From positions 62,001-126,000 of the forward strand of contig NZ_LXYG01000001.1 of assembly GCF_001650905.1 (NCBI RefSeq): a stretch of 64,000 nt of DNA. Direction: 5' to 3'. The stretch is from Balneola sp. EhC07 (GTDB lineage Bacteria > Bacteroidota > Rhodothermia > Balneolales > Balneolaceae). The notes under the pieces are model-generated. The model was given only the letters and a program-made list of their open reading frames with translations. It searched no databases and was not told where the DNA came from. The translations under genes and the position numbers were made by a program. Of the stretch, positions 31,203-41,159 are shown piece by piece. Numbering within the stretch: position 1 is the stretch's first letter; each line of letters begins with the position of its first letter.

Positions 31203-32159
31203 CTACCACGGTAGGTTGTCTAAATCTACATTTCCACCGGTAATGATAATCCCGATCTTTTTGCCTGCAAATCTCTCCTGATTATTGAACAACGCTGCAA
31301 CCGGAACGGCACAAGATGGTTCAATGATCATATTCATCCGTTCCCAGATAAACCGCATTGCAGAAATGATAGATTCTTCATCTACAGTAAGGATATCATC
31401 TACATGTTTTTGGATGATCTGAAAGGGGAGTTCCCCAAGGGAGGTTCTGAGTCCATCTGCAATAGTATTGGTACTGTATGCAGGAATTAATTTTCCTGCT
31501 TTGAATGAACGATAGGCGTCATCAGCCTCTACAGGTTCTGTACCAATTACTTCAATATCGGGGTTAATGGATTTTACCGCCAAAGCTGTACCACTCAATA
31601 AACCACCACCACCAATAGGTGTCATTACAATATCCAGAAAAGGACATTCCTCTAACAATTCAACAGCAGCTGTACCTTGTCCGGCCACAATTCTGCAGTC
31701 GTTGTAAGGATGAATGATCGTCGCTCCGGTTCTTTTAACAACTTCCGCTAAAGTGCCTTCTCGGGCATCCAAGCTTGCCTCACAAAACGTAACTTCTGCA
31801 CCATAGTTTTTAACTGCTTCTACTTTTACCTTCGGCGCGTTCTCCGGCATAACCACGTAAGCTTTTATTCCACGGATCCGTGCTGCTAAAGCAAGTGCCT
31901 GTGCATGATTTCCTGATGAGTGAGTGGCTACTCCATGCCCAGCTTCTTCATCCGATAAAGTTAAAACCGCATTACAGGCACCGCGAAATTTGAAAGCTCC
32001 TACCTTTTGAAAATTTTCACATTTAAAGAAAACGGCAGCATTCGAGCGGTTATTCACCTTTGCGCTGGTGAGAACAGGAGTTCGATGAGCGTACGGATCA
32101 ATTATCCGATGAGCAGCTTTAATGTCAGAAATGGTAGGAATAGAAAGTGTATCGATCAT
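31203..32159 (-). CDS. PLP-dependent serine/threonine dehydratase-like enzyme
   Basis: A 318-residue fold-type II pyridoxal-phosphate enzyme of the threonine dehydratase/serine racemase group. The PLP lysine sits in FKFRGACNA. SSGNHAQALA is the substrate-loop motif, and IGGGGLLSG is the phosphate-binding loop. Length fits the catalytic domain alone, with no ACT regulatory domain, so it is not the feedback-regulated biosynthetic IlvA. Expected reactions are deamination of Thr or Ser to 2-oxobutyrate or pyruvate, or Ser racemisation; sequence alone does not decide. It stands alone, divergent from the DUF5916-like gene. Confidence 0.9.
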   Translation of the reverse strand: MIDTLSIPTISDIKAAHRIIDPYAHRTPVLTSAKVNNRSNAAVFFKCENFQKVGAFKFRGACNAVLTLSDEEAGHGVATHSSGNHAQALALAARIRGIKAYVVMPENAPKVKVEAVKNYGAEVTFCEASLDAREGTLAEVVKRTGATIIHPYNDCRIVAGQGTAAVELLEECPFLDIVMTPIGGGGLLSGTALAVKSINPDIEVIGTEPVEADDAYRSFKAGKLIPAYSTNTIADGLRTSLGELPFQIIQKHVDDILTVDEESIISAMRFIWERMNMIIEPSCAVPVAALFNNQERFAGKKIGIIITGGNVDLDNLPW

Positions 32160-32297
32160 TGATTATCAAATAGTTTAGCCAAAATAAGGAGAATGGGACT
32201 TTAATACTGAACTTTTAAAAGCAGCATAAAGGTGTAAAAATTGGAAAAGTGAGTTCTGATTCAGGCTTTTAAGTTCTAATTTCGTACACTTTAAAAT

Positions 32298-32304
32298 AAA
32301 GGAG
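32298..32304 (+). promoter_or_regulatory. Shine-Dalgarno sequence supporting a TTG start
   Basis: AAAGGAG lies 6 bases upstream of the TTG at 32311. Most genes here lack such a site. It supports TTG initiation, which is also needed to include the signal peptide of the encoded protein. Confidence 0.65.
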
Positions 32305-32310
32305 CATTTT

Positions 32311-34569
32311 TTGGGGAAAAGACTTTTAGGGATACTGTTTGTTTTGGCATTTGTTGAAAGCGCAAAAGCTCAGGAAAGCTTAAGATTGTCACGGATCGAA
32401 TCTCCGATCATTTTAGATGGTAAAATAGACGAGCCCGCCTGGGATATTATTCCCGCTTTTACGCCTGTACAATATGAACCGGTTTTTATGGGAGAGATGA
32501 GTGAGGTCACAAGATTCAAAGTGGGTTATGACGATAACTATATATATGTGGCAGGGGAACTTTTTACATCCAATCCGGAAAGCATAACCACTAATTCCTT
32601 AACAAGAGATAAATATAGCAGCGACGATGTATTTGCAATCGTTATTGATGGATTCAATGATAACCAAAATGCTACTTGGTTTTTTACGAACCCCGATGGA
32701 GTACGCTTTGATATAGCTTTATCAAATGATGCCGATTTCAGCGGGGGAAGAAATGTTTTTAATGACAGCTGGAATGCATTCTGGGATGTGGAAACCACTC
32801 AAACAGAGGAAGGTTGGTTTGCCGAAATGAGGATTCCTTTTTCGAGTATTGGAGTACAGGAAGTTAATAATACCACGGAAATGGGAATCATAGTGTATCG
32901 CTGGCTCGCGAAAAATAATGAGCGTCATATATTTCCTGTTATTCCGCCAAACTGGTCGTTGGGAAATGCGAAACCATCACAAGCTCAGGATGTAATACTC
33001 GAAGATGTGGAATCTAAAAACCCACTATATATCACTCCGTATGGTTTAACAGGGATTAATTCAGTTAGTACACTCAATTCAGATTCATCCGAATATAATT
33101 TCGAGAATGATTTTACAGGAGAAGTTGGTTTTGATCTGAAATACAATGTAACCAGCAATCTGACATTAGATGCCACGGTAAATACTGATTTTGCTCAGGT
33201 TGAAGCCGATGATCAACAATTGAACCTTTCTAGATTCTCACTGTTCTTTCCTGAAAAGAGACAATTCTTTCAACAAAGAGCGGGGCTTTTTGATTTCTCA
33301 TTCGGAGGAGACAGAGTGTTTTACAGCAGAAGAATTGGGTTAGATGGTAGCGGGAATCAAGTTCGGATTTTGGGTGGAGCAAGGATAACAGGACGAGTTA
33401 ATGATCTGGATGTAGGATTTTTAAATCTTCAAACAGCAAAAAATGATAATCTGCCATCCGAAAATTTTGGAGTGCTTCGTTTACGAAAGCAGGCTTTTAA
33501 TTCAGCGTCTTATCTCGGAGGGATCTTTACAAGTCGGTTAGGTGCAGACGGAAGTTCAAATATTGTATATGGTGCTGACGGAGATATCAATACTTTCAGT
33601 AATCATTTTTTAGAATTCAGAGTCTCCCAATCAGTTGACAATGACCTGGGAAGTTCGCAGAGATATGATTTAGATCAAACATCAGCATTAAGGTTGTCTG
33701 CTCGTAATGTGACCAGTACAGGTTTTGGGTATCAAGCTACTGTTACAAGGCTGGGAAATGATTTTAATCCTGAAATCGGATATGTAAGAGTGGGCGGCAA
33801 CGTTCAGAAATATCTGCAATTAGCCTATGGATGGTTACCAGAAGAAGAATCTGTTTTTCAGAGAACAAGTATTAGCGCATCTTATTTTGGACGATTTTAT
33901 AATGACGAATATGAGTTTGGAAATTTTAATACCGGCCTACAATCAAGAACATTGACAACTCAATGGACAGGTCGATTTAAGCAATATGGACAGCTTAATA
34001 TAAATGCTGTTTTTGAAAAGGACGATGTGCCCGTTGGGGAATCGTTTAGTTTATTAGGAAAGATATTTATTCCTTCACAAGTATATGAAACGGCAAGAGC
34101 AGGTTTCAGTTATCAGTTCTCCGAAGCCTGGAAAGTAGCTGGAGGTGTTAATGGAGGATTTGGAACACTTTACGATGGGAACATTATGGAACTGGATGTA
34201 AGTCCAAGATTCTTTGTTTCCAGAAAAGTTGAATTGGGAGGCAGCTACAGGATTACACATCTTAGTTTTCCCGATATAGGAAATAGATCAACAAAAGAAT
34301 TTACCTCTCATCTTGGGCAATTCAGAGGTCAATACGCATTCAACAAAAAAGCTACTTTAAGCGCATTTATGCAATACAGTAATGTGTCTGAAAAAGTCGG
34401 AGCAAATATAAGATTCAGATATAACTTTAGTGAAGGACGTGATTTCTATTTGGTTGTTAATGAGCAGTCATATACAAATAGAGATCCAAGAGAAACGGGG
34501 TTGCCGAGATTACCCTCCATTGAATCCGGGTCTTTTCTTGTGAAGTACACTCATACTTTTATTTTCTAG
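32311..34569 (+). CDS. DUF5916-like outer-membrane protein with CBM9-like domain
   Basis: A 752-residue protein translated from a TTG codon behind a clear AAAGGAG. The signal peptide is about residues 1-21 (LLGILFVLAFVESAKAQ). A carbohydrate-binding family-9-like domain (about 25-215) has SPIILDGKIDEPAWDIIPAF, FKVGYDDNYIYVAGE and GWFAEMRIPFSSI. The rest is an outer-membrane beta-barrel of the DUF5916 type, with LTLDATVNTDFAQVEADDQQ and FFPEKRQFFQQRAGLF, ending TFIF. Such proteins are common in Bacteroidota and their transport or binding role is unknown. It stands next to an M14 peptidase gene on the same strand. Confidence 0.87.
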   Translation: MGKRLLGILFVLAFVESAKAQESLRLSRIESPIILDGKIDEPAWDIIPAFTPVQYEPVFMGEMSEVTRFKVGYDDNYIYVAGELFTSNPESITTNSLTRDKYSSDDVFAIVIDGFNDNQNATWFFTNPDGVRFDIALSNDADFSGGRNVFNDSWNAFWDVETTQTEEGWFAEMRIPFSSIGVQEVNNTTEMGIIVYRWLAKNNERHIFPVIPPNWSLGNAKPSQAQDVILEDVESKNPLYITPYGLTGINSVSTLNSDSSEYNFENDFTGEVGFDLKYNVTSNLTLDATVNTDFAQVEADDQQLNLSRFSLFFPEKRQFFQQRAGLFDFSFGGDRVFYSRRIGLDGSGNQVRILGGARITGRVNDLDVGFLNLQTAKNDNLPSENFGVLRLRKQAFNSASYLGGIFTSRLGADGSSNIVYGADGDINTFSNHFLEFRVSQSVDNDLGSSQRYDLDQTSALRLSARNVTSTGFGYQATVTRLGNDFNPEIGYVRVGGNVQKYLQLAYGWLPEEESVFQRTSISASYFGRFYNDEYEFGNFNTGLQSRTLTTQWTGRFKQYGQLNINAVFEKDDVPVGESFSLLGKIFIPSQVYETARAGFSYQFSEAWKVAGGVNGGFGTLYDGNIMELDVSPRFFVSRKVELGGSYRITHLSFPDIGNRSTKEFTSHLGQFRGQYAFNKKATLSAFMQYSNVSEKVGANIRFRYNFSEGRDFYLVVNEQSYTNRDPRETGLPRLPSIESGSFLVKYTHTFIF

Positions 34570-34651
34570 AGGAAAAAGATCTCAGGAAATTATTTAACCC
34601 CATTTTACCACAAATTTTGTTAGTCTGATCACAACAATAATTAACTACGCT

Positions 34652-37249
34652 ATGAAAAAATTTACGCTACTTTTTATAACTGCATTTCTTTCAATTTCTG
34701 CATCGGCTCAATTACAGGATGCAGTAGAAAGATTTCAGTTCGATCCCTCTGTCAGTTATAATAATTCCATTCCTTCGCCAACAGAATATCTGGGCTACGA
34801 ATTAGGCACTCAATACACCTTCCATCATCAGGTAATGAGCTATTTTGAGAAGCTGGCAGAACTTTCTGATAAGATCACTTTTCACGAGTATGCTCGCACT
34901 TACGAAAATCGTTCTGTGAACTATGCGATCATTACTTCCGCAGATAATCACAGTAATCTTGATAAAATAAGAGCACAGAATTTAAAAGTAGCTAATACTC
35001 CTAATTCGGTATCAGTAAATGAAGAGCCGGTAGTAGTTTGGATGAGTTATAATGTTCACGGAAATGAGCCTTCCAGTAGCGAAGCGGCAATGCAAACGGC
35101 ATACCGATTAGTAGCTTCTACAGATTCTGAAACACAAAACTGGTTAGACAATGCAGTAGTTATTATTGACCCAATGATCAATCCTGATGGTCGTGATCGA
35201 TATGTATATTGGTACAAATCCAGTCAGGCAAATGTACTGAATGTAAACGCAGAGGATCTGGAGCACGACGAGATCTGGCCTGGTGGTAGAACGAATCACT
35301 ATTGGTTTGATCTGAACAGAGACTGGACTTGGTTGATACATCCTGAATCAGCAGGAAGAATACAAGTTTATCAGGAATGGATGCCTCAGGTTCATATTGA
35401 TTTTCATGAGCAGGGTTTTAACAACAACTATTTTACGATGCCGGGAACTACTCCAAGGAATCATGAACTGCCTGCTGATTATGAAAAATGGGCAGATGTT
35501 TTTGGTCGTGGAGCAATCGAGGAATTTGATAAAGCTCAGGTTAACTTTGAAACCCGGGAACGCTTCGATTTCTTTTATCCGGGTTACGGTTCTTCTTATC
35601 CAAGTATTATGGGTGGAATTGGAATGTTGGCGGAGCAGGGCGGCCACAGTCGTGGTGGAAGAGCAGTTGAAACTAATGACGGCTATGTGCTTACACTTCG
35701 ACAAAGAGTTTTTGATCACTATAAGAACGGCGTTTCTATAGTAAAGACATCAGTTGAAAACAGAAAAGCACTTGTAGAATATTTTCAAGATGCTCGTTCT
35801 CAGAATACCCAAAAAGGAAATACAAAAGCCTATATCCTTCCAAACAATTCAAACGATTATACTTACGATGTTGTGAACTTGATGTTGAAACAGGGCGTGC
35901 AGGTTGAACAGGCAAACGATGATTTCAATATCAGAAATGCTTTCAGTTATTGGGATGGAAACGCTTCATCAAGGTCGTTCAAAGCAGGAGATTTTATTAT
36001 CAAAACGGATCAACCGGCGCATCTTTTCATAAATACAATTATGAGAAGACAGCTGGAGATCAAAGATTCGGTTATGTACGATATGAGTACATGGTCGGCG
36101 CCATTGGCTTATAATCTGGATGCAGCCTGGACTACATCGAATATCAGAGTAAACACAACTCAGATCGATGAGGAAGTAGTTCATCCGAATGGAATTACAA
36201 ACGGAAATGCTCAGTATGCTTATGTGATCGACTGGAATCAAAGAAATGCGCCTAAAGCATTAGCTCAACTGTGGAAGCACGGTTATAAAGTGCGTTCTTC
36301 TGAAAAAGGATTTACAAAAGTTGGAACGGAATATTCCAGAGGAAGTTTGGTGGTGCTCTTGGGAAGAAACCTTCATAAAGGAGATGCTATTCATCAGGAT
36401 ATGAAAACAATTGCTGATTATGCAGATGTGAAAGTTGCCGGTTTCAACACAGGTAGAATGGATTCCGGTAGCGATCTGGGATCTCCTAGTATGAGACCAA
36501 TAGAAAAGCCCAGAGTGGGTTTGATGATTGATTCAGGATTTAGTTCATATACTGCTGGACAGATCTGGTTCCTTTTTGATCAATGGACCGAATTTGGCAT
36601 CGACAGAATACGATCAGGTAGTTTTGGCGGATTAGATCTGAACGATTATGACGTTCTCATTTTACCGGGAGGGTATGGGTTAAATGGAACTTTTAATGAA
36701 AACTCCAGAGAGCGATTAAAGGATTGGGTTCGTGATGGTGGAACATTGGTCGCAACTGAAGGAGCTACAAGCTGGTTGACAAAAGAGGAATCAGGAATTT
36801 CATCTGCTGAATTATTTGAAGAAGAAGAGGACGAAGATGGAGATAAAATAGATCCGGCAGCGTACACCAGATATAAAGATCAGGAAGATTCCAGCGGATT
36901 GAGAAGAATTCCGGGTTCTGCATTTAAGGCCATGATCGACAATTCACATCCATTAGCTTTTGGAATGAAGGACAAACTGTACTCTTTGAAATTCAGTACT
37001 AATGCCTTAAAGCCTGATCCATCTTTCAGTTCAGTTGGGTATTATGTTAAAGATGCAGACGGAGTGTTGGCTTCTGGTTATGCTTCAGAAGAAAACAAAG
37101 AGAAAGCTGCCGGTAAGGCATTCGCAGCAGTTCAGGGAATGGGAAGTGGAAATGTAGTTTTTTTAATGGATAACACTCAATACAGAATGTTCTGGATTGG
37201 TCCGGCAAGAATGATGCAGAATGCGGTTATGCTTGTACCGGGTTTTTGA
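34652..37249 (+). CDS. M14-family zinc carboxypeptidase, secreted
   Basis: An 865-residue exported peptidase with a signal peptide ending at ASAQ (residue 20). The M14 catalytic domain is at about 45-370. Zinc ligands are His136 and Glu139 in NVHGNEPSS and probably His252 in DFHEQG. Substrate-pocket words are DPMINPDGRDR and DLNRDW. The C-terminal half contains a glutamine-amidotransferase-like Rossmann section (YDVLILPGGYGLNGTF, GGTLVATEGA), seen in large secreted M14 proteins. It would trim peptides outside the inner membrane. It follows the DUF5916-like gene by 82 bases and may be co-transcribed. Confidence 0.9.
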   Translation: MKKFTLLFITAFLSISASAQLQDAVERFQFDPSVSYNNSIPSPTEYLGYELGTQYTFHHQVMSYFEKLAELSDKITFHEYARTYENRSVNYAIITSADNHSNLDKIRAQNLKVANTPNSVSVNEEPVVVWMSYNVHGNEPSSSEAAMQTAYRLVASTDSETQNWLDNAVVIIDPMINPDGRDRYVYWYKSSQANVLNVNAEDLEHDEIWPGGRTNHYWFDLNRDWTWLIHPESAGRIQVYQEWMPQVHIDFHEQGFNNNYFTMPGTTPRNHELPADYEKWADVFGRGAIEEFDKAQVNFETRERFDFFYPGYGSSYPSIMGGIGMLAEQGGHSRGGRAVETNDGYVLTLRQRVFDHYKNGVSIVKTSVENRKALVEYFQDARSQNTQKGNTKAYILPNNSNDYTYDVVNLMLKQGVQVEQANDDFNIRNAFSYWDGNASSRSFKAGDFIIKTDQPAHLFINTIMRRQLEIKDSVMYDMSTWSAPLAYNLDAAWTTSNIRVNTTQIDEEVVHPNGITNGNAQYAYVIDWNQRNAPKALAQLWKHGYKVRSSEKGFTKVGTEYSRGSLVVLLGRNLHKGDAIHQDMKTIADYADVKVAGFNTGRMDSGSDLGSPSMRPIEKPRVGLMIDSGFSSYTAGQIWFLFDQWTEFGIDRIRSGSFGGLDLNDYDVLILPGGYGLNGTFNENSRERLKDWVRDGGTLVATEGATSWLTKEESGISSAELFEEEEDEDGDKIDPAAYTRYKDQEDSSGLRRIPGSAFKAMIDNSHPLAFGMKDKLYSLKFSTNALKPDPSFSSVGYYVKDADGVLASGYASEENKEKAAGKAFAAVQGMGSGNVVFLMDNTQYRMFWIGPARMMQNAVMLVPGF

Positions 37250-37264
37250 TATTTTTTAGAATTT

Positions 37265-37395
37265 CGGTCAGACGGACTTGAAGCCGTCAGACCGAGCTTG
37301 TTTCAGAAACTTATAGAATGATTTTTACACCAACTCTTCCGGAGTTAAAACTAGATTCGAAAATGAAATGATAAATATTAAACTCTGGAAGAGTT
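37265..37395. repeat. Terminator-like inverted repeats after the M14 gene
   Basis: CGGTCAGACGG...CCGTCAGACCG (37265-37294) forms an 11-base stem with one mismatch just after the M14 stop. Farther on, AACTCTTCCGGAGTT (37332-37346) pairs with AACTCTGGAAGAGTT (37381-37395) with one mismatch. Both look like dispersed intergenic palindromes that can end transcription from either side. Confidence 0.55.
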
Positions 37396-37418
37396 AACTT
37401 CTATATAAGCAAATACCC

Positions 37419-37913
37419 CTAAAAATAACTCTCTTCAAACCGTTCGAAGTGGCAGGTATATCCGTTGGGATGTTTAACTAAATAATCCTGATGTTCAGGT
37501 TCAGCTGGCCAGAATGTGGTGTAGGGCTCTAAAGTAGTAACTACTTCACTATCCCATCTGTTAGATACATTTACGACCTGAATAACTTCTTCAGCTATTT
37601 CTTTTTCCTCTTCATTTTGAAAAAAGATGGCAGAGCGATAACTGCTACCACGATCATTCCCTTGTTGATCGACCGTAGTTGGGTTGTGCATTCTGTAAAA
37701 GTAATCCAGTAACTCTTTAAAAGAAGTCTCGCTTGGATCGTAAGTAATTTCTATGCCTTCTGCATGACCGGGGTGATTTCTGTAAGTGGGGTTTTCATTT
37801 TGTCCGCCGATGTAACCAACTTCAGTATCTTTAACTCCCGGACGAACTCTGAATAAATCTTCCATTCCCCAAAAACAGCCGCCGGCTATATAGGCTTTCT
37901 TCAAATTTTCCAT
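37419..37913 (-). CDS. msrA: Peptide methionine sulfoxide reductase MsrA
   Basis: A 164-residue enzyme that reduces methionine-S-sulfoxide in proteins. The catalytic Cys13 lies in the hallmark GGCFWG. Further MsrA words are VGYIGGQNENPTYRNH, HAEGIEITYDP, FYRMHNPTTVDQQGNDRGSSYRSAI and the closing HPNGYTCHFERF. Length and start (MENLKKAYIAGGCFWG) are normal for the cytoplasmic form. There is no MsrB fused or next to it. Confidence 0.96.
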   Translation of the reverse strand: MENLKKAYIAGGCFWGMEDLFRVRPGVKDTEVGYIGGQNENPTYRNHPGHAEGIEITYDPSETSFKELLDYFYRMHNPTTVDQQGNDRGSSYRSAIFFQNEEEKEIAEEVIQVVNVSNRWDSEVVTTLEPYTTFWPAEPEHQDYLVKHPNGYTCHFERFEESYF

Positions 37914-38401
37914 CTCAGTTTTTTCAATTAGTCTAATGTGATTTGTATTGCTTCAGGTTTAATTAACAGATATGATAGCAGAAAAGTTGCTTTGGATAAA
38001 GTTTAATCATGGTCATCCTTGTAGATGTTAGGTAATTCGATGAGAGTTTATGAACAGTAAAACATATAGGGTCATCCTGAACTTGTTTCAGGATCTTTGT
38101 AAGGAATAGGTCTTGAAACAGTCTTAATAGTCATGAACAAAGGCTATGTGTACTTTCTTACTTAGTATCGAAGAACTACGATTTATATCGGAGTTACCAA
38201 TAACATTCATTCACGAGTATGGAACATAAATTAGGAGAAGGTTTTTTCTAGTTCAAGCGTCACACTTGGACGAATTTTTTGTAAGAAATGCACAAGCGAG
38301 ACGCTTGCGTTAGCTGGAACCGAGCTAAATTTTATGTAAATTAAAATTGAACAATGTAGTTTTGATCACAAATATTTCTAAGAACAGAAAAATTTGTGGA
38401 T
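37914..38401. other. Non-coding stretch with dispersed repeats
   Basis: No gene is visible in nearly 490 bases. It holds a GTCATCCTGAAC...GTTTCAGGAT hairpin (38071-38094), and CAAGCG-AGA-CGCTTG (38293-38307), a palindrome also found in variant form near 21520. These are intergenic repeat families also seen elsewhere in the window. Confidence 0.6.
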
Positions 38402-38884
38402 TCAGGAATCCTCTTTTGTTACCTGATCGATACCTTGATTAATAACGTCTTGTATCATTTCGCTATTAAAATTGTGAGAAATGATTCTAAAACTCGGATT
38501 ATTTTGATTTTTTAGAACAGTAATGGTTTCTGTACCAGCTCCATTATCATATGTAGTTTTATATGTATAAGCGATAAATGTACCGGATTTATCAGGGTTG
38601 GTATTTGATCTCTTATTGATATTCCAAGATGTTTTTTCGTAAGAAAGAAGTGTACCGTTTGCTTTTTCAACCAGGGTTTTAATTCTGGCCCATTCTTTTT
38701 TATCTACTTTTTCTAAAAAAGACTCAGCATAAAATCTTTCAGATCCTGAATGTTTGTTCTCTATCCTGTCTTTAAAGAAATTATCCATAACGACATCTGA
38801 TTCATTTAAAGACTCAGAAAACCCGCAACCGGAAATGATTACTCCTAAAAAAAAACATGAAATAAATAAATGCTTGGGATTCAG
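38402..38884 (-). CDS. Small lipoprotein with unclear start
   Basis: The obvious ATG frame (38402-38788) gives 128 residues starting MDNFFKDR. The same frame stays open upstream and encodes a perfect lipoprotein signal, KHLFISCFFLGVIISGC, so the true product is longer. No ATG, GTG or TTG precedes it in frame; a CTG at 38884 (LNPKHL...) is the best candidate and gives 160 residues. Alternatively, an ATG at 38858 comes into frame if the run of nine T's (minus strand) were eight. The mature part (AYTYKTTYDNGAGTETI) is a small beta-rich domain like those of DUF4019-type proteins, but I do not claim a family. Confidence 0.65.
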   Translation of the reverse strand: MNPKHLFISCFFLGVIISGCGFSESLNESDVVMDNFFKDRIENKHSGSERFYAESFLEKVDKKEWARIKTLVEKANGTLLSYEKTSWNINKRSNTNPDKSGTFIAYTYKTTYDNGAGTETITVLKNQNNPSFRIISHNFNSEMIQDVINQGIDQVTKEDS

Positions 38885-39007
38885 ATTTCTTTTTTGACAA
38901 TATCATTGCTGAAGTTTTTTAATTTTGCTATAAAGTAATATATAAATGATTATTTAAATCACTACTAAAAATTAGTTATTTCAGTCAGTTGTATTGAAAT
39001 TTTAAAC

Positions 39008-40318
39008 TCAAACCACCGAAATCCTGACTTTCTTAGTCTTTAGCTTTTTATTGTCGATGAGTTTGAGAACCTGTTCCACTTTATCAGCTTTAACAGCTGC
39101 AAATGCCGATTCCTGCTTTAGTTCAATATCACCTAATTCGCCTTTTTTGAGTTTTCCTTCTTTAAAGAAAAAACCGGCGATATCTCCTTTGGAAATTTTG
39201 TCTCTACGTCCACCCGAGATATAAAGCGTTTTCCATTCTGTCTTTGTTGGCGGATTTGAAACCGATAATTCTTCAACTCCATCCGGTTGAATAAAGTCAG
39301 GAAGATCTTCATCACTCCATTTTAAAACATATGCAACGCCATCACTATGCATTCTGGCCGTTCTACCATTTCTGTGAGTGAATTCTTCAGCTTTAAGCGG
39401 GAGATGGTAATGAACGATGAAGTCCATTTCAGGAACATCAATTCCCCGAGCGGCCAGATCTGTAGCGATCAATAAACGATGTGTTCCATTTCTGAATTTG
39501 ATCAATGCATTTTCACGATCATTTTGCTCAAGTCCGCCATAAAAACAACCATGCGGAATTTTATGGTGATTTAAGAAATCGCTTACTCTTTGAATGGAAT
39601 CCTTAAAATTACAAAAAACAAGACCTCGTTTATCGCCAAGCTGATTCAGCAATGCAACCAGAGTATCCAATTTATCTTTTTCGGGAGAGATTACCGTTTT
39701 TATAACAAGATCAGGTTTATCTATATCAAGAAAATTGACAATCTCTTCATCTTTCAACCCTACAAAATCCGGGATCTCAATGCCTTTGGTTGCAGAGGTA
39801 AGGATATTCTTTTTCACGTTTGGTAAGGCATCAATGATCTCAGTCATATCAGCTTCAAAACCGATCTCTAACGACTTATCGAACTCATCCAGTACCAATG
39901 ACTTGATATCTGTTACTTCAAAAGTCTCACGCCGTAAATGATCTGCGATTCTTCCGGGAGTTCCGATCAAAATAGCAGGAGGCGTTTCCAGTTCGGATCT
40001 GTCTTTGGAAAAAGATTGGCCACCATAAAATGCGTTGATCTTAAAACCGGTTCCCATTTCACGAGCGACTTGTTCGATCTGAATAGCAAGTTCTCTGGAA
40101 GGAACCAGGATCAGGGCTTGAATCTGCTCACATTCCGGATCCAGTTCTTCGACGATCGGCAATAAGAAAGCGAGTGTTTTTCCTGTTCCCGTGGGGGAGA
40201 GCAGAACTACATTAGCATTTGTATGAATAGCGAACTTAGCTGTCTTCTGCATTTCATTGAGCTCTTTAATGCTCAGTTTATCCAGAATAGCGCGTTGATT
40301 TTTTATAGAAGATGACAT
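39008..40318 (-). CDS. DEAD-box RNA helicase, DbpA-like
   Basis: A 436-residue ATP-dependent RNA helicase. Motif I is PTGTGKT (42-48), motif Ia PSRELAIQ, Ib TPGRI, motif II DEFD (a variant of DEAD), motif III SAT, and the C-terminal RecA motifs include ATDLAARGIDVPEMDFIVHY and HRNGRTAR. The last 75 residues (LYISGGRRDKISKGDIAGFF ... VRISVV) match the DbpA-type RNA-binding domain, which in E. coli DbpA targets 23S rRNA. A ribosome-assembly role is therefore likely. The N-terminal Q-motif is weak. Confidence 0.9.
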   Translation of the reverse strand: MSSSIKNQRAILDKLSIKELNEMQKTAKFAIHTNANVVLLSPTGTGKTLAFLLPIVEELDPECEQIQALILVPSRELAIQIEQVAREMGTGFKINAFYGGQSFSKDRSELETPPAILIGTPGRIADHLRRETFEVTDIKSLVLDEFDKSLEIGFEADMTEIIDALPNVKKNILTSATKGIEIPDFVGLKDEEIVNFLDIDKPDLVIKTVISPEKDKLDTLVALLNQLGDKRGLVFCNFKDSIQRVSDFLNHHKIPHGCFYGGLEQNDRENALIKFRNGTHRLLIATDLAARGIDVPEMDFIVHYHLPLKAEEFTHRNGRTARMHSDGVAYVLKWSDEDLPDFIQPDGVEELSVSNPPTKTEWKTLYISGGRRDKISKGDIAGFFFKEGKLKKGELGDIELKQESAFAAVKADKVEQVLKLIDNKKLKTKKVRISVV

Positions 40319-40411
40319 GTCTGTAAACTACGGCTTTTAAGGACGGGAAATGAGAGTAAAACTGAGATTCTGCTTTAAGAGATTACTTTATAAGAAGCGT
40401 GCCATCAGTTT

Positions 40412-41152
40412 TTATATTTTTTGGCTTAGTTCTTCAAGCATCAATAGACCCTGATCATATGTATCAATTTGTTTTCTAATCTGATAGAGCCGAGCAAAAA
40501 TGTAAGCCTCCATCGTTTTATCGGATAAAAAATATTCAAGATCAAAAGAAATCGGAGGTCTTTGGTCATCTTTATAGAGCGGAACAAACATATCATTTGT
40601 ATTACCTTTTCCCCAAATTTGACTATAATTTTCAAATACAAAAGTCTCATACTGATGTATAAACCTATTAGATATCTCTTCTCTTTCTTGAATTGCCTCT
40701 GTAGATAGATAATATTTAGATATAGAGTTCTGAATATCTGAATTAAGTGCATCTAAACTACCGGAAGAAATTAATAGATCAATACCATTGGTTCGGGGTT
40801 TAAAATTGAACTCCAAAAGTAATTGTGCAATATTACCGGCAATTGAATCATTAGGTTCGGTTTTTAATTGAATAATGTCCGACATGTTCAAGGCCATACG
40901 TTCTCTGTCATAGGCATTATGTAAGAGATCTTTAAGTTGTTCTTTATCATCTTCAAGATTTTGCTTAAGAATTTCTAAATGATACTGCGCAGTTTGTGTT
41001 TGATTGTTTTTCTCATTCCAGTTATTAACTTGAAGTGCCAGCAATATCCCGATCATAACTAAAGCAATTTCTCCAATCGCATACAGGAGGTAAGTACGAA
41101 GTTTATTCTGTTCCATGAGTTTTTTTCGTATTTGGCGGAAGAATCTAAGCAT
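40412..41152 (-). CDS. DUF6090-family membrane protein (copy 3)
   Basis: A 246-residue protein with the family N-terminus MLRFFRQIRKKLM and LLYAIGEIALVMIGILLALQ, a single membrane helix (about 23-43) followed by VNNWNE. The outer C-terminal part is helical and variable (LEILKQNLEDDKEQLKDLL). DUF6090 proteins occur in runs in Bacteroidota and their function is unknown. It is the last of three paralogues on this strand. A palindromic repeat element sits directly before its start codon, ending 8 bases upstream. Confidence 0.88.
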   Translation of the reverse strand: MLRFFRQIRKKLMEQNKLRTYLLYAIGEIALVMIGILLALQVNNWNEKNNQTQTAQYHLEILKQNLEDDKEQLKDLLHNAYDRERMALNMSDIIQLKTEPNDSIAGNIAQLLLEFNFKPRTNGIDLLISSGSLDALNSDIQNSISKYYLSTEAIQEREEISNRFIHQYETFVFENYSQIWGKGNTNDMFVPLYKDDQRPPISFDLEYFLSDKTMEAYIFARLYQIRKQIDTYDQGLLMLEELSQKI

Positions 41153-41159
41153 AGGTTTT

